DNA from: Eucommia ulmoides
Lineage: Eukaryota; Streptophyta; Magnoliopsida; Garryales; Eucommiaceae
Reading direction: 5' to 3'
DNA length: 64,000 bases
Assembly (NCBI GenBank): GCA_016647705.1
Contig: CM028336.1
Span: 13,958,880-14,022,879 of the forward strand
Shown: positions 45,862 to 56,085 of the stretch, piece after piece
Layout: each line of letters begins with the position of its first letter
Position numbering within the stretch: position 1 is the first letter of the stretch
The notes under the pieces: generated by a model
What the model saw: the letters and a program-made list of their open reading frames with translations, nothing else
What the model was told of the DNA's origin: nothing
Database searches by the model: none
Made by a program: the position numbers and the translations under genes

Positions 45862-46402
45862 TAAGAGATTATCTACGATCCAAAAGAAACTAAGAACAAA
45901 TAAGGAGGTAATATTCTGAAAATTGATCTTGAGAAAGCTTACGATAGGTTTAACTAGGATTTCATTTAAGAAACCCTTATTTTATTTAACCTACCTCAAG
46001 CTTAGATTATGCTTATCATGAGTTGTGTTAAGAGCCCCTCTCCCTCTATCCTTTGGAATGAAGAACCCCTTGACGAGTTCACTCCATCTAGAAGTATTAA
46101 ACAGGGAGACCCTCTATCCCCTTATCGTTTCGTACTTTGTATGAAAATGTTGTCTTACCTCATCCTTGATGACAATAGGAAAAACATCCATATTTGGCCT
46201 TGTTTAATCTCCCACCTTTTTTTGTCGATGATTTAATGATTTTCTATAAAGTTGGGAAAAATATTGTGAGAACATTCTCAAACAATTAATATTTTTATAG
46301 ACTGTTCTGGACAAAAAAATCAATTATTTCAAATCCAAACTTTTTATCGCACCCCATATTCCTAGAATAAAGGCCTGCAACATTTCCAAAAAAATTGGGT
46401 AA
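45862..46402 (+). pseudogene. L1-type LINE reverse transcriptase fragment
   Basis: The plus-strand reading carries plant L1 RT motifs in order: ILKIDLEKAYDRFN (45913), SRSIKQGDPLSPYRFVLCM (46090-46145), and after a frameshift HLFFVDDLMIFYK (46214-46250), the catalytic FADD region with Ala changed to Val, then PATFPKKLGN at the end. Endonuclease, RNase H and poly-A tail are missing. It lies between the 3' LTR of D and the 5' LTR of F, and is probably cut at both sides. Such proteins copy their own RNA at a nicked target; this one is inactive. Confidence 0.85.
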
Positions 46403-48465
46403 TGTTGTCTCTAGATGTTTTGATAGATAAGTTAACATTGATATTTTTATAGAACTAATGATTTTATTGACTAATTTTAGATTTAATGTTCCAATTGGTA
46501 AAATGAGAAAAATGATGGATTTCAAGATAATATTTAACGATGAATTTCAAGATAATAGTTGATGACGGAATTTAAGATAATATTTGACAAAGGATTTAAG
46601 ATGGTTGTAATGAAGATATTGAAGATTTTTGGAACAAAAAATATTTTTTGTATTTCTAGATAAAAAATAACTCAATATTTTTTATGCTCTTAATGCAACC
46701 CGATTGTGATCACACATGACACTCATGAAATTAATTGAATTATGTGAAGTATAGTCACAAGTGATATATTCAAGAGTCTAAATATTTTTTTCAAAATGTG
46801 TCATTTAATAAAATATTTTAAAAATTGAAAAAAGGTGATTTTCGGCCTTGACGGTTGACTGACACTAGGGTCGGTTGACTAGAAGATTCAGGATAGGAAA
46901 CTTATGTTTTTGGCCTGAACGGCTAATTGAAAAAACGGTCGGTCAACTAGGATGATGTTTTTAGCAGTTGACGTTCGGTCGAGCGACTAGTTGTCAACAG
47001 TTGAAAAAAGAGCCATTGAATAGGCAACCAGTCAACCACTGGGCTGGCCGATTGACTGAGAGTACAGTTTTCTGATTATTTGACCAATTCATTTTTCGAG
47101 ATCTTCAATTCAAAGATTTTGAACGTTATAAAATATGATTTTAAGGGTTTTGATTTTATTTCATATATCTATCATATACTTTGAAGATCTTATTATTTAG
47201 TCCTTATATTACATGATTCTATAAGATTTACCGGGAAAACTACTTTTCATATTTAAAGAGGTTTGAATCAAAATATTATAGGGACTAAAGTGAACTTTTT
47301 AAAAGAGTATTTTTGAGTTAAACATTTCATATTTAAAGGAGTATATTATATAGAGTCTATATATGACATTTATGGTCTTAAATTTTGAGAAATAGTCGTT
47401 ATAGGTATGGTTTGAAATCTATATATATGGACCTAAGAATTTAAATATATGAATATCAAGAACAAAAGTTTTAAATCAACTTTTTCATGAAGAGAGTATC
47501 GTTTTGCTAAAAATATATTTGAGAGAAAGTTATATGAAATATTCTTAATCGAATAAAGCATCGTTCTTGCTAGACTGGGTTTAGGTCTCACGTTTGAGCT
47601 TCTCAACGAAATCTCGATGAGATTGTTCATATTTACTTGCTCAAATTAATTGTGAGTTGATTGATTAATATCTTTTGATTGAGGTTGTAGTAATTTTTGT
47701 TTGAAAAATTATTTTCTATTTTAAATATCTTGGAAATCTTGTGAAACAATTTTTGCCTGATAAATCTGATTTATATTATTTTTTTCTTTAATTGAGTAAA
47801 ATAAGATTTGTATTCTCACGTAATTTATCGGGACACTAACTAAGCATATATTGTATGAAGGTGGTAGAATCTCCTGTAGGAAAAAACATATCAATTTTTG
47901 TATTTGGTGAATATGAGAGAATTAGATATATTGGGTCGGCATCTAATTCGGGTTTTGGTTTGATTCTTAGCCTATAAAATGATTAGGTTTGATTCTTGCC
48001 TATGAAAGGATTAGATTAGTCTTTATCCTAAAAAAAAATATAGTTAGGTTTGATTCTTAACTTGCAAAGTAATTACGTTCTTCTTAAGTCTGATAAAAGA
48101 AAAATTATAAAGGTTTGATTCTAAGTCTGGGAAAGGAATTAGGTTAATCCTGAACATGTGAAAAGGATTGTAGGGGTTTGGTTCCTAAATAAGAAAGAAA
48201 TCAGGGTTAGTGGATTGTGAAATCCCTGTGGGTGCTTAGGGGACTGAATGTAGGCAATAATAGCTTCTTGAACTAGGATAAATCTGTGTGGTCATTTTCT
48301 CTATCCCTACTTGTTTGGTTGTACATCTTGTAAGAAACGTTTCCACCATAACTCAAGATATAACCGGAAAGGAAAATTGGTGATTGCTTGATTCATAATT
48401 TATTTGTTTAAATTTTTATAACTACCCAATTTACCCACCCCTCTTAGTTAAATATGTGGCCAACA
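46403..48465 (+). repeat. 5' LTR of SIRE-like element F
   Basis: 2,063 bp, TGTTGTCTCTAG to GTGGCCAACA. GTTGAC/GTCAAC cluster at 46845-47075, TAGTCGTTA near 47393 and TATATATA at 47420-47427, stem-loop array at 47945-48205 (best hairpin AATCCT/AGGATT near 48140). No partner 3' LTR is found. Confidence 0.85.
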
Positions 48466-48467
48466 AT

Positions 48468-48479
48468 TGGTACTAGAGT
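48468..48479 (+). other. Primer binding site, tRNA-iMet type (element F)
   Basis: TGGTACTAGAGT, three changes from TGGTATCAGAGC, identical in type to the site of D. Confidence 0.75.
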
Positions 48480-48524
48480 TTATTTTAGCTCATTAGACTT
48501 CACATCCTAGATGAACACGATCAC

Positions 48525-50246
48525 ATGGCACATCACATGAACACACTAGCTGAGGGGAAATCTATGCACCATCTTCCACTATTTACATGTGATAATTATG
48601 TATTCTGGAAGGCCCGAATGATTTCTTTTTTACGTGCGACTAACTATGAGGCTAAGTTACATATTACAAATGGTCCTTTTATTCCTACTACTAATGGAGT
48701 TGCTAAGAAAAAAAAAACCTATGATTTGGCAGATATTAAAAAGTTATATATTAATACTCAAGCTATTAATCTTTTATTCTATAGTTTAGATGTTAATGAG
48801 TATAACAGGATATCAGGCTGTGAGTCAGCAAAGCAGATGTAGGATACTTTGTAAATCACACATGAGGGAACCAATCAAGTAAATGAATCCAAAATCAATA
48901 CATTGGTTCATCAATTTGAGTTGTTCAGATTAAGTGACATTGAATCAGTTTAGGAGATGTACACTAGATTTACCAACATCTGCTACACTTCTATGAGCAC
49001 TTGAAAAACCATACACTATGGAAGAGAAAGTGTGAAAAGTTCTTAGATCATTGACCAAAGCTTGGGAACCCAAATTAATGACAATCGAGGAAGTTAAGGA
49101 TCTCACAAAATACACGATCAATGAACTCGTTGGTAGAAAAATAACCCCTAAGTCAGCCATTCGTGGACATATAGAAGACAATCGCAATAATAAATGGAAG
49201 TCCTTGGCACTGAAAGCTCAAAAAGTTAATTAAGGATAATGATGACAGTGATGATATAAGCCTTGATAGTGAGCAAGAGATGGATGTGACTCTTGTTACA
49301 AATAATTTCAGAAGAATGACCCGACGAACTTTCCATATGGAAGTCCTTGGCACTGAAAGCTCAAAAAGTTAATTAAGGATAATGATGACAGTGATGATAT
49401 AAGCCTTGATAGTGAGCAAGAGATGGATGTGACTCTTGTTACAAATAATTTCAGAAGAATGACCCGACGAACTTTCCATAGAAGGAAGAATTACAATATG
49501 GATAACATTAAGTGCTTTAATTGTCATAAAATCAGTCATTTTCAATCCGATTGTCCTAAGCCAAATAAGGAGAAAAAAAAAAAACAATAAAGTGAAAAAT
49601 GGAAAGAAGAAAGCCATGGAAGCCATGTGGGATGATTCGAAATCAAGTAGTTTAAAAAACATCTAGTGGTGACAATTCATCGATACTTGCTCTAATAGCC
49701 ACTAGAGATGAGTACCAAAATATCCTAGCACTTGTCTTTTAAATTTTTATGAATTGTTTAATGTGTATAAAGAACTTCTAAATGATTATAAAATTCAATA
49801 TTATAAGATAAATGCTCTACAAAATACAATTAACACATTAAAAAAGCAAGTCGTAAAATTTAAATCTGAAAATATTTCGCTCAAAAGTAAGATTTCTAAA
49901 CTTGTCTTATCGAATTTTAAAAAGAAAAACACTGAGTTGAAATCTAAGATTAAGGATCTAAATTATATTGTTCTCAAATTTACAATTGATGAGAATAATT
50001 TAAAAATATTTTTGGGAAGTTCAAGAAGAGTCTTTGATAAAAGAGGGATTGGTATTCAAAAAAATATTAAACAAAAGAGATTTCAAAAATTCTTTTCTGA
50101 AAATAAGAAACTTGTTAGATGTTTTAACTGTAATATTGTGGAGGCATACCATAAGAAGTTGCTTTCATAAACTATCTAAAGATAAACAGGTATGGGTTCC
50201 TAAAGGAACAAAAATTGACTCAGCTAACAAGATCGGACCCACTTAG
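48525..50246 (+). pseudogene. SIRE-type gag of element F
   Basis: Starts MAHHMNTLAEGKSMHHLPLF; the frame is open to 48842 (VFWKARMISFLRATNY, INLLFYSLDVNEYNRISGC). Stops and frameshifts follow through TWEPK-type and EVKDLTKYTINELV segments. A perfect 143-bp tandem duplication (49194-49479) doubles the segment before the first zinc knuckle and shifts the frame. The knuckle KCFNCHKISHFQSDC (near 49520) is complete. 49754-50170 holds the coiled-coil (INTLKKQVVKFKSENISL) and IFLGSSRRVFDKRG, then a second knuckle broken by a frameshift; the tail FHKLSKDKQVWVPKGTKID ends at 50246. Confidence 0.85.
49194..49479 (+). repeat. Perfect 143-bp tandem duplication in gag of F
   Basis: 49194-49336 and 49337-49479 are identical base for base, starting ATGGAAGTCCTTGGCAC and ending CGACGAACTTTCCAT. 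143 is not a multiple of three. Confidence 0.97.
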
Positions 50247-50249
50247 AAA

Positions 50250-50670
50250 GTGTTTGAGGTGCTCCTTGTAAGTTATTCTGAAAGCATTGTTAATCAAGAA
50301 AAATGGTTCCTAAACTGTGGTTGTTCTCAGTACATGACAGCGGATAAATCTAAATTCACGTCTTTGACACCTAAAGACGGAGGTTATCCGATTTTTGGAG
50401 ACAACGTCAAGGGTAAGATCATCGGTATAGGTAACATTGGTAATGACTCTACTACTGTTGAATATGTTTTGTTAGTAGAATGTATTAAACATAATTTGCT
50501 TAATATTAGTAAATTATGTGATAAGAGTTATAATGTTATCTTCAATAATCATAAATGCATCATTTAAAATAATAATGATAGAAGAATCTTACTTGTTGCA
50601 TCACGCATTGTAAATGTTTATGCTTACTCATTTGAAGATTTCTTCACAAAAAATCTATCATGTTTGAATG
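50250..50670 (+). pseudogene. Copia pol of element F, first part (protease)
   Basis: KWFLNCGCSQYMTADKSKF replaces the DSG triad with NCG, so catalysis is lost. PKDGGYPIFGDNVKGKIIGI and HNLLNISKLCDKS follow, as in A and D. A stop at 50565-50567 precedes LACVN-like and FTKNLSCLNV. The frame is then cut at 50670 by solo LTR G and resumes at 53285. Confidence 0.85.
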
Positions 50671-51690
50671 TGTTGATCTTAAGATTTTGATGAACAATTA
50701 AATATTAATTTTTTTGTGGAGTTAATGTATTTATTGAATGTTTCAGTTTAAAGAGTTCCAGATAGCATCATGAAGTAACTGTGAATGATGTAGAGACAGA
50801 TACTAAGAGATTGAAGATTCCGAAGAATTTATGTGAAAACAACTCTAATTTATTTTTACTTTTAATATATCCCGATTAGGATCACAAATGACACAAAAAT
50901 AATTTTATGATTATGTGTGTTTTTAATAGGATCCTAATTAGATAACATATTTGCTCCTATGTGTAATTGAAGAAGAAATATTGTTTTAAGAAAGATAAAA
51001 ATTGAATTTAACGATTTAGTAGAGTTAACCGAGAAAAGAAATCGGTTAAAGGGGCAACAATTTTGAAGAAATTTAGTAGAAAACTAATTAAGAAGAGGTG
51101 TTCCAGTAGGGTCGGTCAACCGATGGAATGGAGCTGGGAAGAAGATTCAGTCCCTGAATTGTTCCGTCAATAGGTAGGTCGATTTATGAAAGTGAGACAA
51201 ACTCTCTGAATCTCTCGGTCGACATGTAAGTCGACTTATGGCCAAAAGATGAACTCTCTGAATCGTTAAGTCGAGAGAGAGAGGTCGACCTATGAATGTC
51301 TCTGAATCGTCCGGTCAACAGATGGATAAGTAGCGGTCGACTTATGGGCTAGAAGTTTTGTCTTGGGTAGTATCCAACATCGAACGATCGACCGATGGGC
51401 AGAAGCCAATCAACCGACCATGTTGTTTCATGTTTTGTGGAATTTTGGGATTTATTCAAAAACTAGCCATTAACTAGCCGTTATTTGTTTACTTGATTGA
51501 GAGATCCTAAAGTGTTTCTCAAATCGGTCATTTTAATACTTCCTATCTTATCGATTTGTGTTTAAAAATTCTTTGAGGGACTAAATTGAATGTTTTGAAA
51601 GCAATAATTAAGTCAAATATACTAGGGTTGAAAGGAATCAATATATGGGGTCCATAGGTGATTTTAAATGACATATCTTGTGAAAACTTG

Positions 51691-51726
51691 CCGTTATAGG
51701 GCTTATTTCAAGTGGTCTTATATATA
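51691..51726 (+). promoter_or_regulatory. CCGTTA box and TATA box of solo LTR G
   Basis: CCGTTATAGG at 51691-51700 and TATATATA at 51719-51726, same order and spacing as in A, D and F. Confidence 0.5.
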
Positions 51727-52219
51727 CCTACAGATTTCACGTAATAAAAAGATAAGATATCAAGAACTAAGTGTTCGTGAGCTATTCTGAGAGTTATCAT
51801 AATATCAAAAACTATTCAGTTCATACTTCATAAGCTTTTATAAGAGTCATCATTCTAATATTATTTTGAGAGATAAAATTATGAGATCAATTGTTGAGGA
51901 GTTCTTGAGTTAAAGCATTGATTGTGTAAACGTCAACGATTTGAGTTGTCCAGCGTTTCAATCTATAATTCTTCGGTGTTATTCTGGTGAGATCTTTTCA
52001 AACTATTAATCTTTATTGCATATCTATTTTTTCATATTTGCTTGGTTGATAAGATCTTGATAAAATTATTTTCTGAACTTTAAATCGCATAAAAATATTT
52101 AAAAATGATTGTTCGTGAAAGTCTGATTTCATTCTTATCTGTGTGCTACCCATATCTATAATAATTAATTTTTTATGTTTTCTTAGTGAAAGTGTTTCAA
52201 GCTTATTCTTAATTGAGTT

Positions 52220-52220
52220 G

Positions 52221-52267
<47 letters not shown>
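52220..52267. repeat. (TTA)n microsatellite
   Basis: About 15 TTA units in LTR G. The long poly-Ile reading on the other strand is an artefact of this tract. Confidence 0.95.
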
Positions 52268-52572
52268 CACTTGCTTGGATAATTGATCTTGTGAAATCGT
52301 TTTTGAACTTTAAAAGTATAAAAAATATTTTAAAACGATTTGTGTGATAATTTGATTATGTGCTCAATTTTGTACTACCTGCATTAATTTAATAATCAGA
52401 TTTTATATTCTTCACTTAATTATATCACTAGTAATTATCGGGACATTAATTGAGTTTAAATTGATTTGAGGAGGTAAAAGCTCCGAGTGAGAAGAACTTA
52501 TCAATTTATTGTAATTGGTAAGTTGTGTGTCAAATTAGATACTATTGGGAGTGTCTAATTAGGGATAACTTT

Positions 52573-52985
52573 GGGTTTCAATCTATTTTGATAAAGAGAT
52601 TGAGGTTTGATCTTTACCTAAGTACAAAAAGATTAGGTTACTCTTTACCTGTTGAAAATAGCTTAGGTGTGATTCTTCCTGATTAGGATCAATTGTGAGT
52701 GATTTGTAAATGTTCCATCCTTACTTGGGAAAATGATAGTTGGAGTGTTTCTTTAAGGTTTAATTCTTAAGCCTAAGGTATAAAAAGAATTAGGTCATGA
52801 TTCTCCCTATCATAGAATTAGGTTAATCTTTAACCTGTGAAAAGATAAGGTTATTCTTGAGTCTGAGATAAAGAAGAGGTTATTCCTGAACCTAGGAAAA
52901 GAAATTTGTAAATGTTGATTTTAAGCCTATGAAAAGAATCATTTTTGTAAGGGTTTGGTTCCTACCTGTTTAAAGGAATCTTAGT
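52573..52985 (+). repeat. Tandem stem-loop array of LTR G
   Basis: About twelve hairpins in a row. Arm pairs include CAATCT/AGATTG, ATCTTT/AAAGAT, TAATTCTT/AAGAATTA, ATTCT/AGAAT, TTCTT/AAGAA, TGATTTT/AAGAATCA (with wobble) and TTCCT/AGGAA. Most loops contain CCTGT, CCTAA or CCTATG. This is the clearest example of the array in the window. Confidence 0.75.
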
Positions 52986-53284
52986 GGTTTAGTGGGTGCG
53001 ATTCTCCGTGGGGCTCGGAGAACTAGATTAGCCAAGATTAGCTTGGTGAACTAGGATATATCGATGTGTACTACATTGTTTATTTCCTTTACTTTATTTT
53101 GTATTGTTTGGGTGTGCAGCTAGAGCTTATAAGATTTATCCAATGCCCTAAAGAGATAATAATTTATTTAGGATAAATTGATTAATTAATTAAATTAATT
53201 ATTGATTTTTGAAGTATTATTATTTTGATTAAAGTTTATATCTACCAAATTCACCCCCTTCTTGGGTAGCTCACTGGGCCAACA

Positions 53285-53815
53285 GAATGCATTATTTGAG
53301 AACAGTTGGTTATGGCATAGACATCTTGGGCATGCTAGTATGAAATTAATTTCAAATTTATCTATGAAGAGTCTTGTATGTGGTTTACATGCTCTTAAGT
53401 ATGTTAAGGATAAAGTATGTGATGCATGTTAGTTGGGTAAATAGTCTCGATCATTTTTTAAGAAGAAGTTACGTACATCTACATCTAAATGTCTTGAATT
53501 GATGATTATTCTAGATTTTCTTTGGTATTCTTCCTATTTAAGAAAAATGATGTTGCATCCATATTTTTTAATTTCTGCGAACCTGTGTAAAATGATAAAT
53601 AATCATGCATTGTAAACATTCGTAGTGATAGAGGCAGAGAATTTAAGAATGATAAAATTATTAGGCACGGATATTCTCATAATTTCTCTGTAGCAAGAAC
53701 TCCACTATAAAATGGTGTTGTGAAAACAAAGAACATGGCGCTTCAAGAAATGGACAGGACTATGCTAAAAGAAAACAATCTTCTTAAATACTTTAGGGCC
53801 AAATCCATAAGTCAT
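53285..53815 (+). pseudogene. Copia pol of element F, second part (integrase), truncated
   Basis: Continues from the duplicated GAATG: SWLWHRHLGHASMKLISNL, VKDKVCDAC, a deletion of the segment with the first catalytic Asp (near 53499, joining CLEL to DDYSRF), then NIRSDRGREFKND and EMDRTMLKENNLLKYF. Stops are frequent. The sequence ends at about 53815 in tandem repeats; RT, RNase H and the 3' LTR are gone. Confidence 0.85.
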
Positions 53816-54185
53816 AAGCCGTTGGGAGGTAGTGGTATTGTCCTTTCAATCTTCCCATTCGGATATAGTGATTAGTTTTCCAATCCTACTGTTTGGAAAT
53901 AGTGATATGTTCCTTTCAATCCTCCCGTTAGGATGTAGTTAAACTGTCATTTCAATAATTTCGTAGGGAGATAGTGATATTGTGTTTTTCAATCATCCCG
54001 CTGGGAGGTCGTGAAGTTGTCATTTCCCGTTGGGAGGTAGTGAAATTGTCATTTAAACCCTCTCGTTGGGAGATAGTGATAATTCTCTTTCAATCCTCTT
54101 GCTAGGAGGTAGTATTAAGCCCTTTCAATCCTTCCACTGGAGTGTAGTGATGATTGCCTTCCAATCCTTCTACAGCGAGGTAGTT
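53816..54185. repeat. Tandem array, about nine diverged 40-45 bp units
   Basis: Units of the type TTTCAATCCTCCCGTTGGGA followed by GGTAGTGATATTGTC. Each has a small inverted repeat around CGTTG or GCTAG (CTCCC..GGGAG, CCTC..GAGG). The units are diverged from one another. No coding frame. Confidence 0.75.
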
Positions 54186-55304
54186 TAATTCTTGTCATCA
54201 ATATCCTTCGTTCTTTTCACTAAGCGATCCTCTAAATAAATATTGTTTGACATGAATTCGTTAAAGTATTTTTCTAAATTCTTTTCACTTAGGGTGTGTT
54301 TGGTTGGATGGAAAATGAAAGGGAAAGAAAATAAAATGGAAAATGAAAAAAAAAAAAAATCTTGTTTGTTTTGATGGAAAATGGAAGGGAAAAGAAAATA
54401 GGATGGATAAAACACATTTTTCGAGACAAATTTTTTTCTCCTAAATTTGGGAGAAAAATAGGAAGAAAATTGTTAAAGGTATCAAAATTATAATTACACC
54501 CTTAATAATAGATTTTTTAATTTATTTTTATAATATATGAGGGCAAAATAGTAAATTACATTAAAGTGAATTATTTTCCCTCCTTTCATTTTCTTTCCCA
54601 ATCAAACAACACTAGGAAAAATAATTTTCCTTTCACAATGGATAAAAATATTATCCTCTCATTTTTTTTTTCTATTTTCTATTCCATCCTTCCAACCAAA
54701 CATTCCCTTAGAGATCCTCGAAAGGAATGTTGTTTGGCATGAATTCGTTAAAGTTTATCCACACACAAAAACAAAATTTACTAAGCGATTCCCTAAACGA
54801 ACGATGTTTCGTCATGAATTCATGAAATTGTTTCCCTAAAAAAATTCTTTTCAGTACGCAATTCTCTAAACAGATGATGTTTGTCATGAATTCGTTAAAG
54901 TGCCTTTTTCCTCAAAATTCTTTTCACTAAGTGTTCTTCTAAATGAACGTTATTCGACATGACTTTGTTAAATTGTTTCCTAAAAAGAAAATTCACTAAT
55001 AAATTCTCTAAACGGACAATGTTTGTCGTGAATTTGTTAAATTTTTTCCCTAAATAAATATTTTCACTAAGCAATCCTCTAAACAAACATTGTTCATCAT
55101 GAGCTCGTTAAAGTGTCTTCTTCAATCCTTTTCACTAATCGATTTTCTAAACAAACGATGTTTTGTCATGAATTCGTTAAAGTGTTTCCCTTAAAAAATT
55201 ATTTTCACTAAGCGATTCTCTAACCGAACGATGTTTCGTCATGAATTTGTTAAAGTGTTTTCCTGAAAATTATTGTCATTGAGCGATTCTCTAAAAACGA
55301 ACGT
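54186..55304. repeat. Tandem array, about nine units of 70-75 bp, split by a MITE
   Basis: Unit core: TTCACTAAGCGATTCTCTAA, ACGAACGATGTTTCGTCATG, AATTCGTTAAAGTGTTTCCC. Copies differ by 10-25 percent. The insertion of the MITE at 54292 splits one unit, whose halves join cleanly if the MITE and one TTA are removed. Open frames on the minus strand (54895-55086, for example) are repeat readings. Confidence 0.85.
54292..54707. mobile_element. Tourist-like MITE (PIF/Harbinger type), 416 bp
   Basis: Flanked by the 3-bp duplication TTA (54289-54291 and 54708-54710). Terminal inverted repeats: left GGGTGTGTTTGGTTGGATGG, right (reverse complement) GGGAATGTTTGGTTGGAAGG. The interior is AT-rich and partly self-complementary (GAAAATGAAAGGG near 54311 against CCTTTCATTTTC near 54582). 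No transposase. TTA duplication plus the GGGTGTGTTTGG-type end is the usual mark of Tourist-like MITEs. Confidence 0.88.
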
Positions 55305-55477
55305 TGTGTGAAGATCAATGAATAACATGAAAAAAGTCTAGAGAGAAAAGGGAAATGACGGTTAGGGTTTATTATCTCTGAATAATGAATACAAGAATAC
55401 AATAGAAAACCTAGGAAATAAGTAAAAGACTATTCTACCCTCACTAAATAATAATAATAAACCCTAGTAACTCTAAT
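55305..55477 (-). repeat. Copia 3' LTR remnant (minus strand)
   Basis: In minus sense it ends GATCTTCACACA and starts just after a polypurine run GAGTTTGAGAGGGG (complement of 55478-55492). It contains TAGGGTTTATTATTATTATT in minus sense. A short LTR of about 170 bp, next to the RNase H end of a copia pol. Boundaries are approximate. Confidence 0.55.
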
Positions 55478-55491
55478 ATCCCCTCTCAAAC

Positions 55492-55788
55492 TCACGATGT
55501 TGCTACAAATAGCATCGAGAGTTTGCCAACCAAAAATCGAAAACGCGAAATAGAATACGACTTAGTGAGCAAGTCGGCAATTTGCATGGATGATGACACA
55601 AAAGGCAAAATAATAGTCCCATGTTGAAGATGATGACGAGTGAGATGACAATTAATCTCTATGTGTTTGGTCCGTTCATGAAAGACTGAATTGTGAGTAA
55701 TTTGAATAACACTCTTGTTATCACAATACATGGGAGTGGGATGAGAAAGAGAAACACTCATATCTGCAAGTAACGAACACAACCAAAC
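55492..55788 (-). pseudogene. Copia RNase H C-terminal fragment (minus strand)
   Basis: The minus-strand reading contains MYCDNKSVIQITHNSVFHE, RTKHIEINCHLTRHHLQ, ADLLTKSYSISRFRF and LVGKLSM, ending with a stop at 55492. This is the C-terminal end of copia RNase H (CDN.SA..I..N..FHERTKHIEIDCH, then AD..TK). The apparent start Met is not a real start: the frame is cut at 55788 by the 5' LTR of element E. The lineage differs from the SIRE elements of this window. Confidence 0.85.
55784..55788. other. Left flank base quintet CAAAC of element E
   Basis: Expected position of the 5-bp target duplication. The right copy lies outside the window because the 3' LTR is interrupted. Confidence 0.4.
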
Positions 55789-56047
55789 TATAAGACCAGA
55801 TGTTTTACATGTGCATAATTTTTAATTGCATTTTAGAATATTTAAAAAATAACGGGATGCATTGTGTCATTTAACATTTATTTTAAAAATTTTAGGGGTT
55901 ACTATGTTATTTAAAATATGATTTTAAAAATTTTGGGATATAATTAATATTTTCTTTATTTTAATAGAGATATTAGTATAAATAATTGAATTAAAAAAAA
56001 TAAAAAAATCGACGTTGTTTCCTTCCTAAAAAAGGAAACAACATAAG

Positions 56048-56085
<38 letters not shown>

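Larger units (their letters stand above)
50671..53284 (+). mobile_element. Solo LTR G, SIRE-like (2,614 bp)
   Basis: TGTTGATCTTAAG to GGGCCAACA, flanked by the 5-bp duplication GAATG (50666-50670 and 53285-53289). There is no interior, so it is a solo LTR left by recombination. It inserted in plus orientation into the pol region of F. Features: GTCGAC/GTTGAC cluster 51105-51420, CCGTTATAGG at 51691-51700, TATATATA at 51719, (TTA)n at 52220-52267 and a 12-hairpin array at 52573-52985. It is the longest SIRE LTR here, partly because the segment near 51985-52200 recurs in altered form at 52268-52440. Confidence 0.93.

Noticed and set aside
52013-52270. Minus-strand frame with an Ile run that looks like a membrane segment
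   Set aside because: Translation of the (TTA)n tract in LTR G.
54186-55304. Regularly spaced repeats that could suggest a CRISPR array
   Set aside because: Units are contiguous tandem repeats without unique spacers, there are no cas genes, and the context is plant transposons.
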